A DNA stretch of 64,000 nucleotides. Source: Oscillospiraceae bacterium. GTDB taxonomy: Bacteria; Bacillota; Clostridia; Oscillospirales; Oscillospiraceae. Both the position numbers and the translations under genes were made by a program. The notes under the pieces were generated by a model. That model searched no databases, was not told where the DNA came from, and was given only the letters and a program-made list of their open reading frames with translations. Positions 31,140 through 38,562 of the stretch are shown one piece after another. Position 1 is the first letter of the stretch. Each line of letters begins with the position of its first letter. Where the stretch lies: the NCBI GenBank assembly GCA_910575815.1, contig CAJTFN010000004.1:124001-188000 (forward strand). Reading direction: 5' to 3'.

Positions 31140-33110
31140 ATGAAACACAAACGGCTCTCCCATCTGGCGGCAGCGGCATGCACCCTGGCATTGGTCCTGT
31201 CTCTGCGCCCCGTTGCCAAGGCGGACTCCGGCTTCCAAGACGTTCCCGCCTCCCATTGGGCCTATCAGGCTATCCTGGACGCGGCAAACAGCGGCATCAC
31301 CGGCGGCTACGCCGACGGAACGTTCCACCCCGGCGGCGAGGTGACCTACGCTCAGTTCACCGCCTTCCTGGCCCGGGCCTTCTACGGCAGCCCAACGCAG
31401 TCCACCAGCAGTCCCTGGTACCAGGTTTACCTGGATGCCGTCAGAGGCGATGGGGTCCTGGATGGCGTCCGGGAACAGACTCTGTCCAAATCCATTCACC
31501 GCTACGACATGGCGCGGATGCTGTACCGGGTCATGGCCGCCAAAGGAGATCTTCCCGAGAAGAGCCTGCGGGAGGCGGCGGGAAAGAAGCTCCCCGACTG
31601 GAGCTCCATTCCGGAGACCTATCGTGACGCCGTGTCCGCCTGCGTGGCCGCTGGCACCCTCAACGGCCTCTCCGATGGTTCCTTCGGCGGAAACAACCCC
31701 ATGAACCGCGCCCAGGCCTGCGCCGTCATCGCCCGGCTGCGCCAGTCCCTGAAGGGCGGCTCTTCGGAAGCTCCCCCTCAGAGCGCCGACATCCCCCTGG
31801 CGGAGCTCCGGAGCGGACTGGTAAAGCTCATCAACCGGGAACGGAGCGGCGGCGGTGTGAAGGCCGTGGAGTCCTCCAGCCAATTGGACAGCGCCGCGCA
31901 AATCTTAATCGGCGCGGTGGTAAAGGGCTATTATGAAACCCTCCCCGACGGGCGGCAGTGGGCCTATGTCATCCCGGAATCCGGTTTCCCCGTTGGCGAA
32001 AACACCACGGCGGTTCAGCTCCCTGTTCAGAGCTGCGCCACTCCGGAGGCGGTCCTAGCCTATATGAAGGGCACTCCCGACGTGTGGGATGAACTCCTCA
32101 ACGGCAACTACACCCATGTGGGGATTGGCTACCTCAAAGACGGCGGAAGCCACAAGGACTGCTGGAACGTGCTGCTGGTAGGCAATCCCTCCTCCCCCCA
32201 GACCAGCCAGCCGGAGGATCTCTGCGCGGAGCTGACTCGCCTCGTCAACGCCCAGCGGGCCAAAGCCGGACTCAGCGCCCTGGGCACCATGGACCGGCTG
32301 ACCCAGGCGGCCCAGCTCCGGGCCAAGGACCTCTCTGGCGGCTACCTTGAGACACGCCCCGACGGCAGCGACTGGTCCTCCGCATTGGACCGCACCGGCG
32401 TTCAGGCAGTCTATGTGGACGAGAGCTTCGTGGTGGGTTACCATACGGCGGCAGACGCCCTGACGATCATACTGAACACCGAGAGCGCCCGGAATGCACT
32501 TTTGAACAAGAGCCATACCCACCTGGGAATCGGATACGTCCACGATCCAAACGGCTACCAGGGCTATCAGGATTTCTGGTCTTTGATATATATCCAAGCC
32601 GACGGCAGCTCCTCCGGCGGGTCTCCGGGAACCCCCTCCGGCGCAACGGGTTCCCTCTCCTACACGCCGGTGCCCATGAAGGACCTGGCCAACCGGAAGA
32701 GCCTTCAAAAAAAGGCAACCGACGAGCAGTTGGCCCAGGCCTACGCCGAGGCGGCCAAGCTGGTGGAGCCCTACGCCAACCTTCCCCTGGAACAAAAGCT
32801 GTCGGGCATCTGCAACGCCATCCGGCAGCGCTTTGACAGCGGCATGAGCTACACCATGGAGTCCGACCATTACAACGACCCCTACGGTTTCTTCATCCAA
32901 GGGGGCGCCTCCTGCGCGGGCTGCACCCGAGCTACCGGCCTGTGTTTGAACATCCTCGGCATCCCCTATGAACACGTCAATGAAAATCAATACCAGCATC
33001 AGTGGTGCCGGGTCAAAGTGGGGGGATCTTATTGGATCTGCGATCCCTACGGCCTCTACTGCGGTCCGGAGCCCACGCCTTATCAGCACGCGAATCCCCT
33101 GCTTAGCTGA
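31140..33110 (+). CDS. SLH-CAP-CAP-transglutaminase surface protein
   Basis: A 656-residue secreted modular protein. A signal peptide (cut near residue 31, VAKADS) is followed by two to three S-layer homology segments (GFQDVPASHWAYQAILDAAN at 33-52; GGYADGTFHPGGEVTYAQF; a last copy near 170-205, LSDGSFGGNNPMNRAQ) that anchor it to wall glycans. Two SCP/CAP domains follow (LVKLINRERSGGGVKAVESS near 230; LTRLVNAQRAKAGLSALGTM near 370). A C-terminal transglutaminase-like domain has a Cys-His-Asp set in GGASCAGCTRAT, YQHQWCRV and WICDPYG. AGGAGG precedes ATG 31140. It is monocistronic; a wall-associated peptidase or crosslinking role is plausible. Confidence 0.85.
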   Translation: MKHKRLSHLAAAACTLALVLSLRPVAKADSGFQDVPASHWAYQAILDAANSGITGGYADGTFHPGGEVTYAQFTAFLARAFYGSPTQSTSSPWYQVYLDAVRGDGVLDGVREQTLSKSIHRYDMARMLYRVMAAKGDLPEKSLREAAGKKLPDWSSIPETYRDAVSACVAAGTLNGLSDGSFGGNNPMNRAQACAVIARLRQSLKGGSSEAPPQSADIPLAELRSGLVKLINRERSGGGVKAVESSSQLDSAAQILIGAVVKGYYETLPDGRQWAYVIPESGFPVGENTTAVQLPVQSCATPEAVLAYMKGTPDVWDELLNGNYTHVGIGYLKDGGSHKDCWNVLLVGNPSSPQTSQPEDLCAELTRLVNAQRAKAGLSALGTMDRLTQAAQLRAKDLSGGYLETRPDGSDWSSALDRTGVQAVYVDESFVVGYHTAADALTIILNTESARNALLNKSHTHLGIGYVHDPNGYQGYQDFWSLIYIQADGSSSGGSPGTPSGATGSLSYTPVPMKDLANRKSLQKKATDEQLAQAYAEAAKLVEPYANLPLEQKLSGICNAIRQRFDSGMSYTMESDHYNDPYGFFIQGGASCAGCTRATGLCLNILGIPYEHVNENQYQHQWCRVKVGGSYWICDPYGLYCGPEPTPYQHANPLLS

Positions 33111-33133
33111 GTAAAAACCGAATTGGCGGAAAA

Positions 33134-33168
33134 CGAGAGGGGCCTTTGACGGGTCCCTCTCGCCGTTT
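33134..33168. terminator. Convergent-gene hairpin
   Basis: CGAGAGGGGCC (33134-33144) pairs imperfectly with GGGTCCCTCTCG (33151-33162), followed by CCGTTT. It lies between the surface-protein gene and the leftward membrane gene. Nothing else recognisable lies in 33170-33381. Confidence 0.5.
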
Positions 33169-33381
33169 CACGCATGTTTCTCACACCCAGCACGCCGCGG
33201 CTGAACCGAAAGCAGTTCCCTCACCGCTTGGCTGCCCATGGCCTTGAAGTTCAGTGCGACGTCTTTCCGGGAGTCCTTCCCCGCCTGGGAAAGACGCGGC
33301 CAGTCCATTATAGACACTCTCCAGACAATGCTTCGCTTCCCCGGAAGCACCCCCGAAGCATCCTTCGGAATGACATAGTCC

Positions 33382-33900
33382 TCAGAAAACCAACGCCCTG
33401 CGCATTTCCTCCAGATCGCCCGTAACTTGAAGAAAGCGAAGGGAGCAGACCAAATCCGCCGTAAAGACCAGCAGAAAAATATAAGTCGCCGCCGGAGGAA
33501 CCGTCTGGGCCAGGATCGCAACCCCTGGCTGCACAAACCGGACGGCCAGGGCCGTCAGAATTCCCCAGGCCAGCGCAAAGGAAGGACAGACCCGGCCCTG
33601 AAGGTTCCCGGTCACTTGTCCGTAATCCCAGAACCGGACACCCAAAAAGCGTTCCCCGGCCCAGTGGTAGGCATACTCCACTGCGGTGGCGGCAAACCCA
33701 CCAAAGATTACCAGACCTGTCCAGCCCATAGGCGGCAAGGCCAGCGCCGCCATCATTCCAAGCCCATACACCGGGCACAAGGGTAGCAGCAGCAAGCAGC
33801 GGCGGCGGCGCTCCGCCGACCGGGAAACAGCCGCGAAGGCCAATTCCAACAGCCAGCCGAGAAAGCTATAGGTCCAAAAATACCAAAAACACGAAGCCAT
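33382..33900 (-). CDS. Putative ABC-transporter type IV (PF06541) membrane protein
   Basis: A 172-residue membrane protein with four to five helices, matching the putative ABC-transporter type IV/CmpB-like family. The N-terminal motif FWTYSFLGWLLELAF and the middle EYAYHWAGERFLGVRFWDYG are the usual landmarks. The real function is not established and no ABC ATPase lies nearby. ATG 33900 is 75 bp from the divergent uracil-DNA glycosylase promoter. The family is common in gut Firmicutes, often as a solitary gene. Confidence 0.7.
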   Translation of the reverse strand: MASCFWYFWTYSFLGWLLELAFAAVSRSAERRRRCLLLLPLCPVYGLGMMAALALPPMGWTGLVIFGGFAATAVEYAYHWAGERFLGVRFWDYGQVTGNLQGRVCPSFALAWGILTALAVRFVQPGVAILAQTVPPAATYIFLLVFTADLVCSLRFLQVTGDLEEMRRALVF

Positions 33901-33952
33901 GTTCCATCACCTCGGCTACAGTGTCCCCAGCGGGCAAGCGGGTATCCGGCTC

Positions 33953-33981
33953 TTGCGCCGGCAGTTTTTTCATGTTATAAT
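33953..33981 (+). promoter_or_regulatory. Sigma-A promoter of the uracil-DNA glycosylase gene
   Basis: TTGCGC (33953-33958), 17 bp, TATAAT (33976-33981). Confidence 0.7.
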
Positions 33982-34034
33982 GGGCAAAGTTTCAATACAG
34001 TCAAAAAACGGCGAAGAAACAGGAGGTTTATGGG

Positions 34035-34604
34035 ATGGATACTTGGGAGAGTTTACGAACGGAATGTCTGGCTTGCAGAGGCTGTTCGCTTGCGGAGCAC
34101 CGCAACCATGTGGTATTCGGCGACGGCGCGGAGGACGCGGAGATTCTGCTCATCGGCGAGGGCCCCGGCCAGCATGAGGACGAGCAGGGTAAGCCCTTTG
34201 TGGGCCGGGCGGGAAAGCTGCTGGACGATATGCTGGAGATGGTCAACCTGAACCGGAGCAAGGTCTACATCGCCAACATCGTCAAATGCCGTCCGCCTCA
34301 GAACCGGGACCCGCTGAACGTGGAACAGGATGCCTGCATTGATTGGCTCCGCCGCCAGACGGCCCTGCTGCGCCCTAAAATAATCGTCTGCCTTGGCCGG
34401 ATTGCCGCCAAGTCCATCATAAAAAACGACTTCCGCATCACCCAGGAGCATGGCCAGTGGTTTGAGCGGGACGGCATTCAGATGACCGCCATCTTTCATC
34501 CGGCGGCGCTGCTGCGGGATGTTCAAAAGCGCCCGGCTACCTTTGAGGACCTGAAGGCCATCCAGGTCAAAGCCCGGGAGCTGTGCCAGCACACGGAAAT
34601 ATAA
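34035..34604 (+). CDS. Type-4 (Fe-S) uracil-DNA glycosylase
   Basis: A 189-residue family 4 uracil-DNA glycosylase that removes uracil from DNA. Motif A is GEGPGQHEDEQGKPFVGRAG near residue 41 and motif B is HPAALLRD near residue 155. The Cys pair CLACRGC at 11-17 and later Cys residues near 75 and 91 fit the Fe-S cluster of this family. ATG 34035 is chosen because AGGAGG lies 8 nt upstream; the ATG at 34030 is out of frame and too close. It has its own promoter and a downstream GC-rich hairpin. Confidence 0.92.
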   Translation: MDTWESLRTECLACRGCSLAEHRNHVVFGDGAEDAEILLIGEGPGQHEDEQGKPFVGRAGKLLDDMLEMVNLNRSKVYIANIVKCRPPQNRDPLNVEQDACIDWLRRQTALLRPKIIVCLGRIAAKSIIKNDFRITQEHGQWFERDGIQMTAIFHPAALLRDVQKRPATFEDLKAIQVKARELCQHTEI

Positions 34605-34626
34605 GCGCTCTCAGGTGTTTTTTACT

Positions 34627-34650
34627 GGGGAGGGGCCAAAGCCCCTCCCC
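34627..34650 (+). terminator. Hairpin after uracil-DNA glycosylase gene
   Basis: GGGGAGGGGC (34627-34636) pairs with GCCCCTCCCC (34641-34650). The T run is weak (AACGATTTT). Confidence 0.55.
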
Positions 34651-34664
34651 AACGATTTTCAAAA

Positions 34665-34695
34665 TTGTAAACCAATCAAAAAATACAGTTGACAA
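34665..34695. promoter_or_regulatory. BirA-type biotin operator at bioY
   Basis: TTGTAAAC and GTTGACAA form an imperfect inverted repeat 15 bp apart. This is the layout of the BirA operator (TTGTTAAC, ~15 bp, GTTAACAA). The right half overlaps the -35 box of bioY. Confidence 0.65.
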
Positions 34696-34717
34696 TCAAG
34701 GGAAAATACGGTATGCT
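34689..34717 (+). promoter_or_regulatory. Promoter of bioY
   Basis: TTGACA (34689-34694), 17 bp, TATGCT (34712-34717), overlapped by the BirA-like operator. Confidence 0.65.
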
Positions 34718-34749
34718 GGACCGGAAAGATACAACAAGGAGGAATTACC

Positions 34750-35307
34750 ATGCCCGAACAAACCGCTCCCCAGCTGCGGACCAAAGACCTGACCCTCATC
34801 GCCCTCTTTACCGTCCTGATGGCGGTCTGTGCCTGGATCTCCGTTCCCGTTCCCGCGCCTTTCATTCAGTTTACCATGCAGACCTTTGCCATATTCGCGG
34901 CGTTGTTTGCCTTGGGAGGAAAGCGGGGAACCTATGCCATTACAGCCTATTTACTGCTGGGCGCCGTGGGCGCGCCGGTATTCAGCAATTTCCGGGGAGG
35001 CCTCGGCGTACTGCTGGGAACCACCGGCGGCTATATTTTGGGCTTTTTCTTCACCGCCCTGCTCTACTGGCTGATGACAGCGAAACTGGGAAATACCCTG
35101 GCCGTGAAAATCGCCGCCGGCGCACTGGGAATGGCAGTTTGCTACGCTTTCGGCACCGCCTGGTATCTGGTCCTCTATGCCCAGATGGGAAAGCCCATGG
35201 GGGTTCTGACCGCCCTGGGATACTGCGTATTTCCGTTTATCCTTCCGGATTTGCTGAAACTGTCGCTGGCACTGCTGCTTTCCCAACGCGTTGAAAAGTT
35301 TACGTAA
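34750..35307 (+). CDS. bioY: BioY biotin transporter (ECF S component)
   Basis: A 185-residue membrane protein with six helices, the biotin-binding S component of an ECF transporter. Family motifs include FTMQTFAIFAALFALGGKRG near residues 42-60, LGAVGAPVFSNFRGGLGVLL near 70-90 and GGYILGFFFTALL. The energising EcfA and EcfT genes are not in the window and are presumably shared. AAGGAGGAATTACC precedes ATG 34750. A BirA-like operator over the promoter indicates repression when biotin is plentiful. Confidence 0.93.
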   Translation: MPEQTAPQLRTKDLTLIALFTVLMAVCAWISVPVPAPFIQFTMQTFAIFAALFALGGKRGTYAITAYLLLGAVGAPVFSNFRGGLGVLLGTTGGYILGFFFTALLYWLMTAKLGNTLAVKIAAGALGMAVCYAFGTAWYLVLYAQMGKPMGVLTALGYCVFPFILPDLLKLSLALLLSQRVEKFT

Positions 35308-35356
35308 GCCGCTTTCCTGACGAACCCCAAAAGCTATCCCCTCTCTTTTCTCATAA

Positions 35357-35395
35357 GAACCGGCCGGCATCAAGAAGACGCCGGCCGGTTCGCTT
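35357..35395 (+). terminator. Terminator after bioY
   Basis: GAACCGGCCGGC (35357-35368) pairs perfectly with GCCGGCCGGTTC (35380-35391), followed by GCTTT. Confidence 0.75.
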
Positions 35396-35436
35396 TACCA
35401 TTTTATCAAAATTAGAAATTATCTCTTGGTCTTTTT

Positions 35437-35940
35437 TTAAGCAGCAGCACCGCTTAGCAGGTAATAGGTACAAAGGATTATTCCCCAGGGTTCTTCCATA
35501 TCAATGACCTGTCTGTGGGTTGTGTACTCATAATAAATCAATACACAGCCAATCATCAAACCACCTATGCATCCATACCATTTGTTCTTACCAATGATAC
35601 CAGATGCTATAAACAGTATAACAATCCAAAACCATGCCCACAGATTAACCGCACGAAAGCCGTCTGTAAAAGCGAATATGCCATATAGCAATATAAATTC
35701 TGCTCTGCTGAATTGGTTATCGCGCGTAGTTATTATCGGTATATCTTTCAAAAAGCGTTCTCGCGTAGGATGTCCAATACGCGGCTCACGTGAAACCCGC
35801 AATCCACCATTCGCTTCTCGCTCAGCAGTGTCCAGAAAAATACGGACCTTACATATGTCCCCGGAGATATTGATATTCCAACAGCAGCCGTCCCGTGCCA
35901 CTGGACATGTTCTCAAAATGATAGGGCCGGTCCGCCGCAA
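35437..35940 (-). CDS. Doubtful membrane-protein ORF of lower GC
   Basis: An open frame whose last ~100 residues contain three hydrophobic helices (AEFILLYGIFAFTDGF; WAWFWIVILFIASGII; CIGGLMIGCVLIYYEY). The only ATG is at 35940, inside the cupin gene, and the first ~60 residues look non-coding. The true start, if any, must be a non-ATG codon near 35720-35800 and no good ribosome site was found. The stretch is visibly more AT-rich than its surroundings, so it may be the tail of a foreign or broken gene. The family is not recognised. Confidence 0.3.
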   Translation of the reverse strand: MRRTGPIILRTCPVARDGCCWNINISGDICKVRIFLDTAEREANGGLRVSREPRIGHPTRERFLKDIPIITTRDNQFSRAEFILLYGIFAFTDGFRAVNLWAWFWIVILFIASGIIGKNKWYGCIGGLMIGCVLIYYEYTTHRQVIDMEEPWGIILCTYYLLSGAAA

Positions 35941-36295
35941 AACGAAGCGCGTCCCGTTCCAAAAGCTGAAATGTCTGGCCCTCTGCCGTCAGGCTCACGG
36001 TGCCGTAGATAACAGTGGCATGGCAGAGACAGCCGGGGACAGAGGGAGACGGAGCGTATCGGGCGCCAATGTACAGGTCCAAAAAACAGCTGGCAATCCG
36101 GCAGGTCTCATCATAAGGGAGACTGGGCCGCAGGACGGTTCTGCCGCCGTCCAGATGCCGGGGTCGGGTATCCTGCACACGGGATAGCATCAGAAAGCCG
36201 CTCTCCTCCGGCGTCGGGGATGGCGTGTCCTCCTTGGCCAGTTCTATGGGTTCCTCGTCTCCAGCGGCTTCCAGCCCGGTATACAGATCCTCCAT
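35849..36295 (-). CDS. Cupin-domain protein
   Basis: A 148-residue protein whose second half is a small cupin beta-barrel: HATVIYGTVSLTAEGQTFQL, then ERDALRFAADRPYHFENMSS. It resembles the C-terminal sensor half of XRE-cupin regulators, but the N-terminal helix-turn-helix is missing; instead there is an acidic segment (residues 1-35). It still has its own SD (GGAGGGG) and promoter, so it is probably expressed as a stand-alone cupin. Classical metal-binding His residues are incomplete. Function unknown. Confidence 0.55.
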   Translation of the reverse strand: MEDLYTGLEAAGDEEPIELAKEDTPSPTPEESGFLMLSRVQDTRPRHLDGGRTVLRPSLPYDETCRIASCFLDLYIGARYAPSPSVPGCLCHATVIYGTVSLTAEGQTFQLLERDALRFAADRPYHFENMSSGTGRLLLEYQYLRGHM

Positions 36296-36334
36296 AATAC
36301 CCCTCCGTTCTCTCTCGTGGGAATAACTTGCTTC

Positions 36335-36363
36335 ATACTACCTGTTTTGTCGAGATTTGTCAA
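36335..36363 (-). promoter_or_regulatory. Leftward promoter of the cupin gene
   Basis: On the minus strand TTGACA (36358-36363), 17 bp, TAGTAT (36335-36340). The -35 lies 15 nt outside the C4 end of repeat copy B, the same spacing as at copy A. Confidence 0.7.
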
Positions 36364-36379
36364 GAAGCTTCCGAAAAAG

Positions 36380-36526
36380 GGGAATGCCCTATCGCGCATT
36401 TTAAAAGGGGACCATCGTGTAGAGGCCGCCGCCCTCGGCGGCCCGCCGGCACAAGAATTGGTCCTCACAACGGGCCGCCCAAGGGGCTGGCCCCTGCAAA
36501 ATAAAATCTCTGAATAGGACACTCCC
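36380..36526 (-). repeat. 147-bp dispersed repeat, copy B
   Basis: The reverse complement matches copy A (14018-14164) with about 8 differences. Next to it, GGACACTCCC and GGGAGCGTCC (about 36517-36546) form a further hairpin, as if part of another copy end were present. The repeat fills most of the gene-free stretch 36296-36703. Confidence 0.8.
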
Positions 36527-36569
36527 CCGAAAAAGGGAGCGTCCTATCGCCGCATTTATCGCCCCCCGC

Positions 36570-36637
36570 AAAAAGGCGCGGCTCCATCGGTTCAAGCTGC
36601 ACGGTCACGCCGGACATGAACCAAGTAGAGCCGCGCC
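36570..36637 (-). terminator. Large branched terminator of the chimeric gene
   Basis: GGCGCGGCTC (36575-36584) pairs with GAGCCGCGCC (36628-36637), enclosing GGTTCA/TGAACC (36589-36594, 36617-36622). Read leftward it ends in TTTTT (36570-36574). Confidence 0.65.
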
Positions 36638-36703
36638 CTTGGACGCGAAACACAATTTTTCAGTCAATATTCCGCCACAGATAGAAATCCGGAGCGCAGT
36701 CCT

Positions 36704-37135
36704 TTACCGCGCCTGGACTCTAAACGCGCTGCCATCGAAGGTAATCCGAACGCTCTCCGCATTGTTCATGGGAACCCCTTCCCCGCCGCCGAACGCCTCC
36801 GCCAGCAGCTGCGCGGCCAGCTCCGAAGAAACCACCAGGATATTGCCGCCGCCCCGGGCGTAAGTCTCTTCGCAAATCTCCTTCATGGCCCCTACAAGGC
36901 GTTCACGGGCGTCTTCATAGCTTTCCACCATGTCCTCATAGGAGCTCAAATCCCCCCAGACGACTTCCAGGGCGGGGTGATCCTGATAGCGGGTCATGAA
37001 GTCCTTGTTTTTTGCGGAGGGCCGCACCAGGACCCGGAGCCGGAAGCGGTCGGAACGGGAGAGAATCTGTTTGAGGCCCTCTTCGCCCATGGTTCCGGTG
37101 GCGCCGGTCAGGAAAATGATCTTTTGACTTGACAT
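36704..37135 (-). CDS. Chimeric gene: epimerase N-terminus fused to histidine-phosphatase C-terminus
   Basis: The 143-residue product has two unrelated halves. Residues 1-70 are the start of an NAD-dependent epimerase/dehydratase: KIIFLTGATGTMGEEGLKQI with the Rossmann GxxGxxG, RVLVRPS, and EVVWGDLSSYEDMV. From residue 71 it reads as the end of a histidine phosphatase (phosphoglycerate-mutase family): ESYEDARERLVGAMKEI, NILVVSSELAAQLLAEAF, VPMNNAESVRITFDGSAFRV. The phosphatase VVSHG motif has become VVSSE. The join lies at about 36925, where both sides encode a SYED-like sequence. It keeps a good SD and a terminator. Neither domain is complete, so activity is unlikely. Confidence 0.6.
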   Translation of the reverse strand: MSSQKIIFLTGATGTMGEEGLKQILSRSDRFRLRVLVRPSAKNKDFMTRYQDHPALEVVWGDLSSYEDMVESYEDARERLVGAMKEICEETYARGGGNILVVSSELAAQLLAEAFGGGEGVPMNNAESVRITFDGSAFRVQAR

Positions 37136-37183
37136 GGTGTTTTCTTCCTCCTCATAGGTGTTTGCGGTGAAAAACCGTCTTTG

Positions 37184-37219
37184 AAAAACATCCGCCTCCC
37201 AGCTGCTGAAAGGCGGATG
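37184..37219 (-). terminator. Terminator after the NTF2-like gene
   Basis: CATCCGCC (37189-37196) pairs with GGCGGATG (37212-37219); read leftward TTTTT follows. It separates the catabolic cluster from the chimeric gene. Confidence 0.75.
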
Positions 37220-37228
37220 CTCTTTTGT

Positions 37229-37558
37229 TTACTTCCGGCAGCAAACGTGGTAACGGGCGATCTTGCCTTCCTTTTCCTCCAGCATCTCGCCGCGGCAGGG
37301 AATCTCAATGCCGGGATAGCAGATGATGTAATCCATGATATTGCCGTTGAGGGCAACCGGCTTGGCGCTCATCGGCATGGAGTTGAAGTACATGTTGAAC
37401 ATCATGTCCACCCCTTCCTTGCCCCGGATGAACATCGGATCCATACCCACGGAGGTGGGCGCGGTGTCATAGAAGATGCAGTCGTCACTGAAGAGCTCCG
37501 CAAAGAGCTTCGAGTCGTTTTTATTAAAAATCTCCACATAGTTCGTCAGCGGATTCAT
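37229..37558 (-). CDS. SnoaL/NTF2-like protein
   Basis: A 109-residue single-domain protein with the NTF2-like cone fold: NYVEIFNKNDSKLFAELFSD, DDCIFYDTAPT, and IRGKEGVDMMFNMYFNS. This fold includes ketosteroid isomerases, SnoaL cyclases and bile-acid 7-dehydratase BaiE, but the sequence is shorter than BaiE and its catalytic pattern was not recognised. AGGAGG precedes ATG 37558. It follows the SDR gene in the same direction, so a dehydratase or isomerase step in the same pathway is a reasonable inference. Confidence 0.65.
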   Translation of the reverse strand: MNPLTNYVEIFNKNDSKLFAELFSDDCIFYDTAPTSVGMDPMFIRGKEGVDMMFNMYFNSMPMSAKPVALNGNIMDYIICYPGIEIPCRGEMLEEKEGKIARYHVCCRK

Positions 37559-37700
37559 CGTAAATTCCTCCTTATTTTTTATCCGGCAGGGAATGAGCCG
37601 TATTCACGGCGTTCCGCCCCTCCGTCCGCCTCTTCGGTCGCGGAGGCGGAATCGCTCTCCCCCTGGTTTTCAAGGCGCGCTCATCCGCGCATACGCTCCG

Positions 37701-38501
37701 TCACAGGCTCTCCGTGCGCAGGAAGCCGTCCGTACCTCCGTCCACAAAGACCACCGCTCCGCAGACCGCCACGGACTCCGGGCCCAGCAGGAACAGGGCA
37801 ACCTTGGCAATATCGTCGGCAGACAGAAATTTCCCCGTGTTGTACAGCATGGGAATGGGGTAGTTCCGCATGGAGGCGGAGAAGTCCGGATCGGCCACGC
37901 CCTGGTCCATCAATTCGGTCTGCGTGGCGCCGGGAGCGATGGCGTTCATACGGACGCCCCGGGCCGCCCAGGCGCCGGACCAGCGGCGCGTCCAGCGGGC
38001 GATGGCGTTCTTGGACGCCTGATACGCCTGGTATTTGTTGGGGCCTTCCAGGGTCTTGCCATAGGCCGCAGCCCCTTCCTCGTCGTTCTGATTGAGCAGG
38101 ATATCCACCAGCTCCGTGTTCAGCTGAGGCAGCGTGGCGGAGTTGGAGGACACCACAAGGATGACTCCCTTTTTCTTGTCCACCAACGGATAAGCGCCCT
38201 CCGTCATCTCTTTGGCGGCAAAATAATTGACGCTGAGAATCACATCCGCCGGCAGGCTGGGCCCGACGCCGGAGCAGGAGACGAATCCGTCCAGGCCGTC
38301 CGCCGCTACAGTGCGCAGCTCCTCCAACGCACGCGCACGCTCCGCCTTCACCGCCAGGTTCGCGGCAATGTTGACGTCCGCCGCCTCTTCCCCGGCCGTT
38401 CTTCTGGAGATGTTGATGACGCGGTGTCCCTGTTCCTTCAGCTGCCGGCCAATGGCGGCTCCGATGCCGGATGACGCTCCGGTAATTGCGTAAACTCCCA
38501 T
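37701..38501 (-). CDS. Short-chain dehydrogenase, 3-alpha-hydroxysteroid dehydrogenase-like
   Basis: A 266-residue SDR oxidoreductase using NAD(P). The cofactor motif is ITGASSGIGAAIG (residues 6-18). The catalytic set is Ser in VVSSNSATLP, then Tyr and Lys in YQASKNAIARW. The segments GLDGFVSCSGVGPSLPADVI and ILSVNYFAAKEM, and the end IAPGATQTELMDQGVADPDF, are strongly like 3-alpha-hydroxysteroid dehydrogenase of the Comamonas HsdA type. A steroid or bile acid substrate is therefore plausible but not proven. AGGAGG precedes ATG 38501. It lies 62 bp from the old-yellow-enzyme gene. Confidence 0.82.
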   Translation of the reverse strand: MGVYAITGASSGIGAAIGRQLKEQGHRVINISRRTAGEEAADVNIAANLAVKAERARALEELRTVAADGLDGFVSCSGVGPSLPADVILSVNYFAAKEMTEGAYPLVDKKKGVILVVSSNSATLPQLNTELVDILLNQNDEEGAAAYGKTLEGPNKYQAYQASKNAIARWTRRWSGAWAARGVRMNAIAPGATQTELMDQGVADPDFSASMRNYPIPMLYNTGKFLSADDIAKVALFLLGPESVAVCGAVVFVDGGTDGFLRTESL

Positions 38502-38562
38502 AATGATGAGACCTCCTTCATTTTTATCACTTCACGCCCTCCGGCGCGAATAGGAATACAAC

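Noticed and set aside
33168..33536. Leftward 122-residue frame overlapping the PF06541 gene
   Set aside because: Overlaps a better gene in another frame and lacks a start with a ribosome site.
36542..36660. tRNA-like fold from nested stems GGCGCGGCTC and GGTTCA
   Set aside because: There is no cloverleaf; the nested stems end in a T run on the minus strand and fit a terminator.
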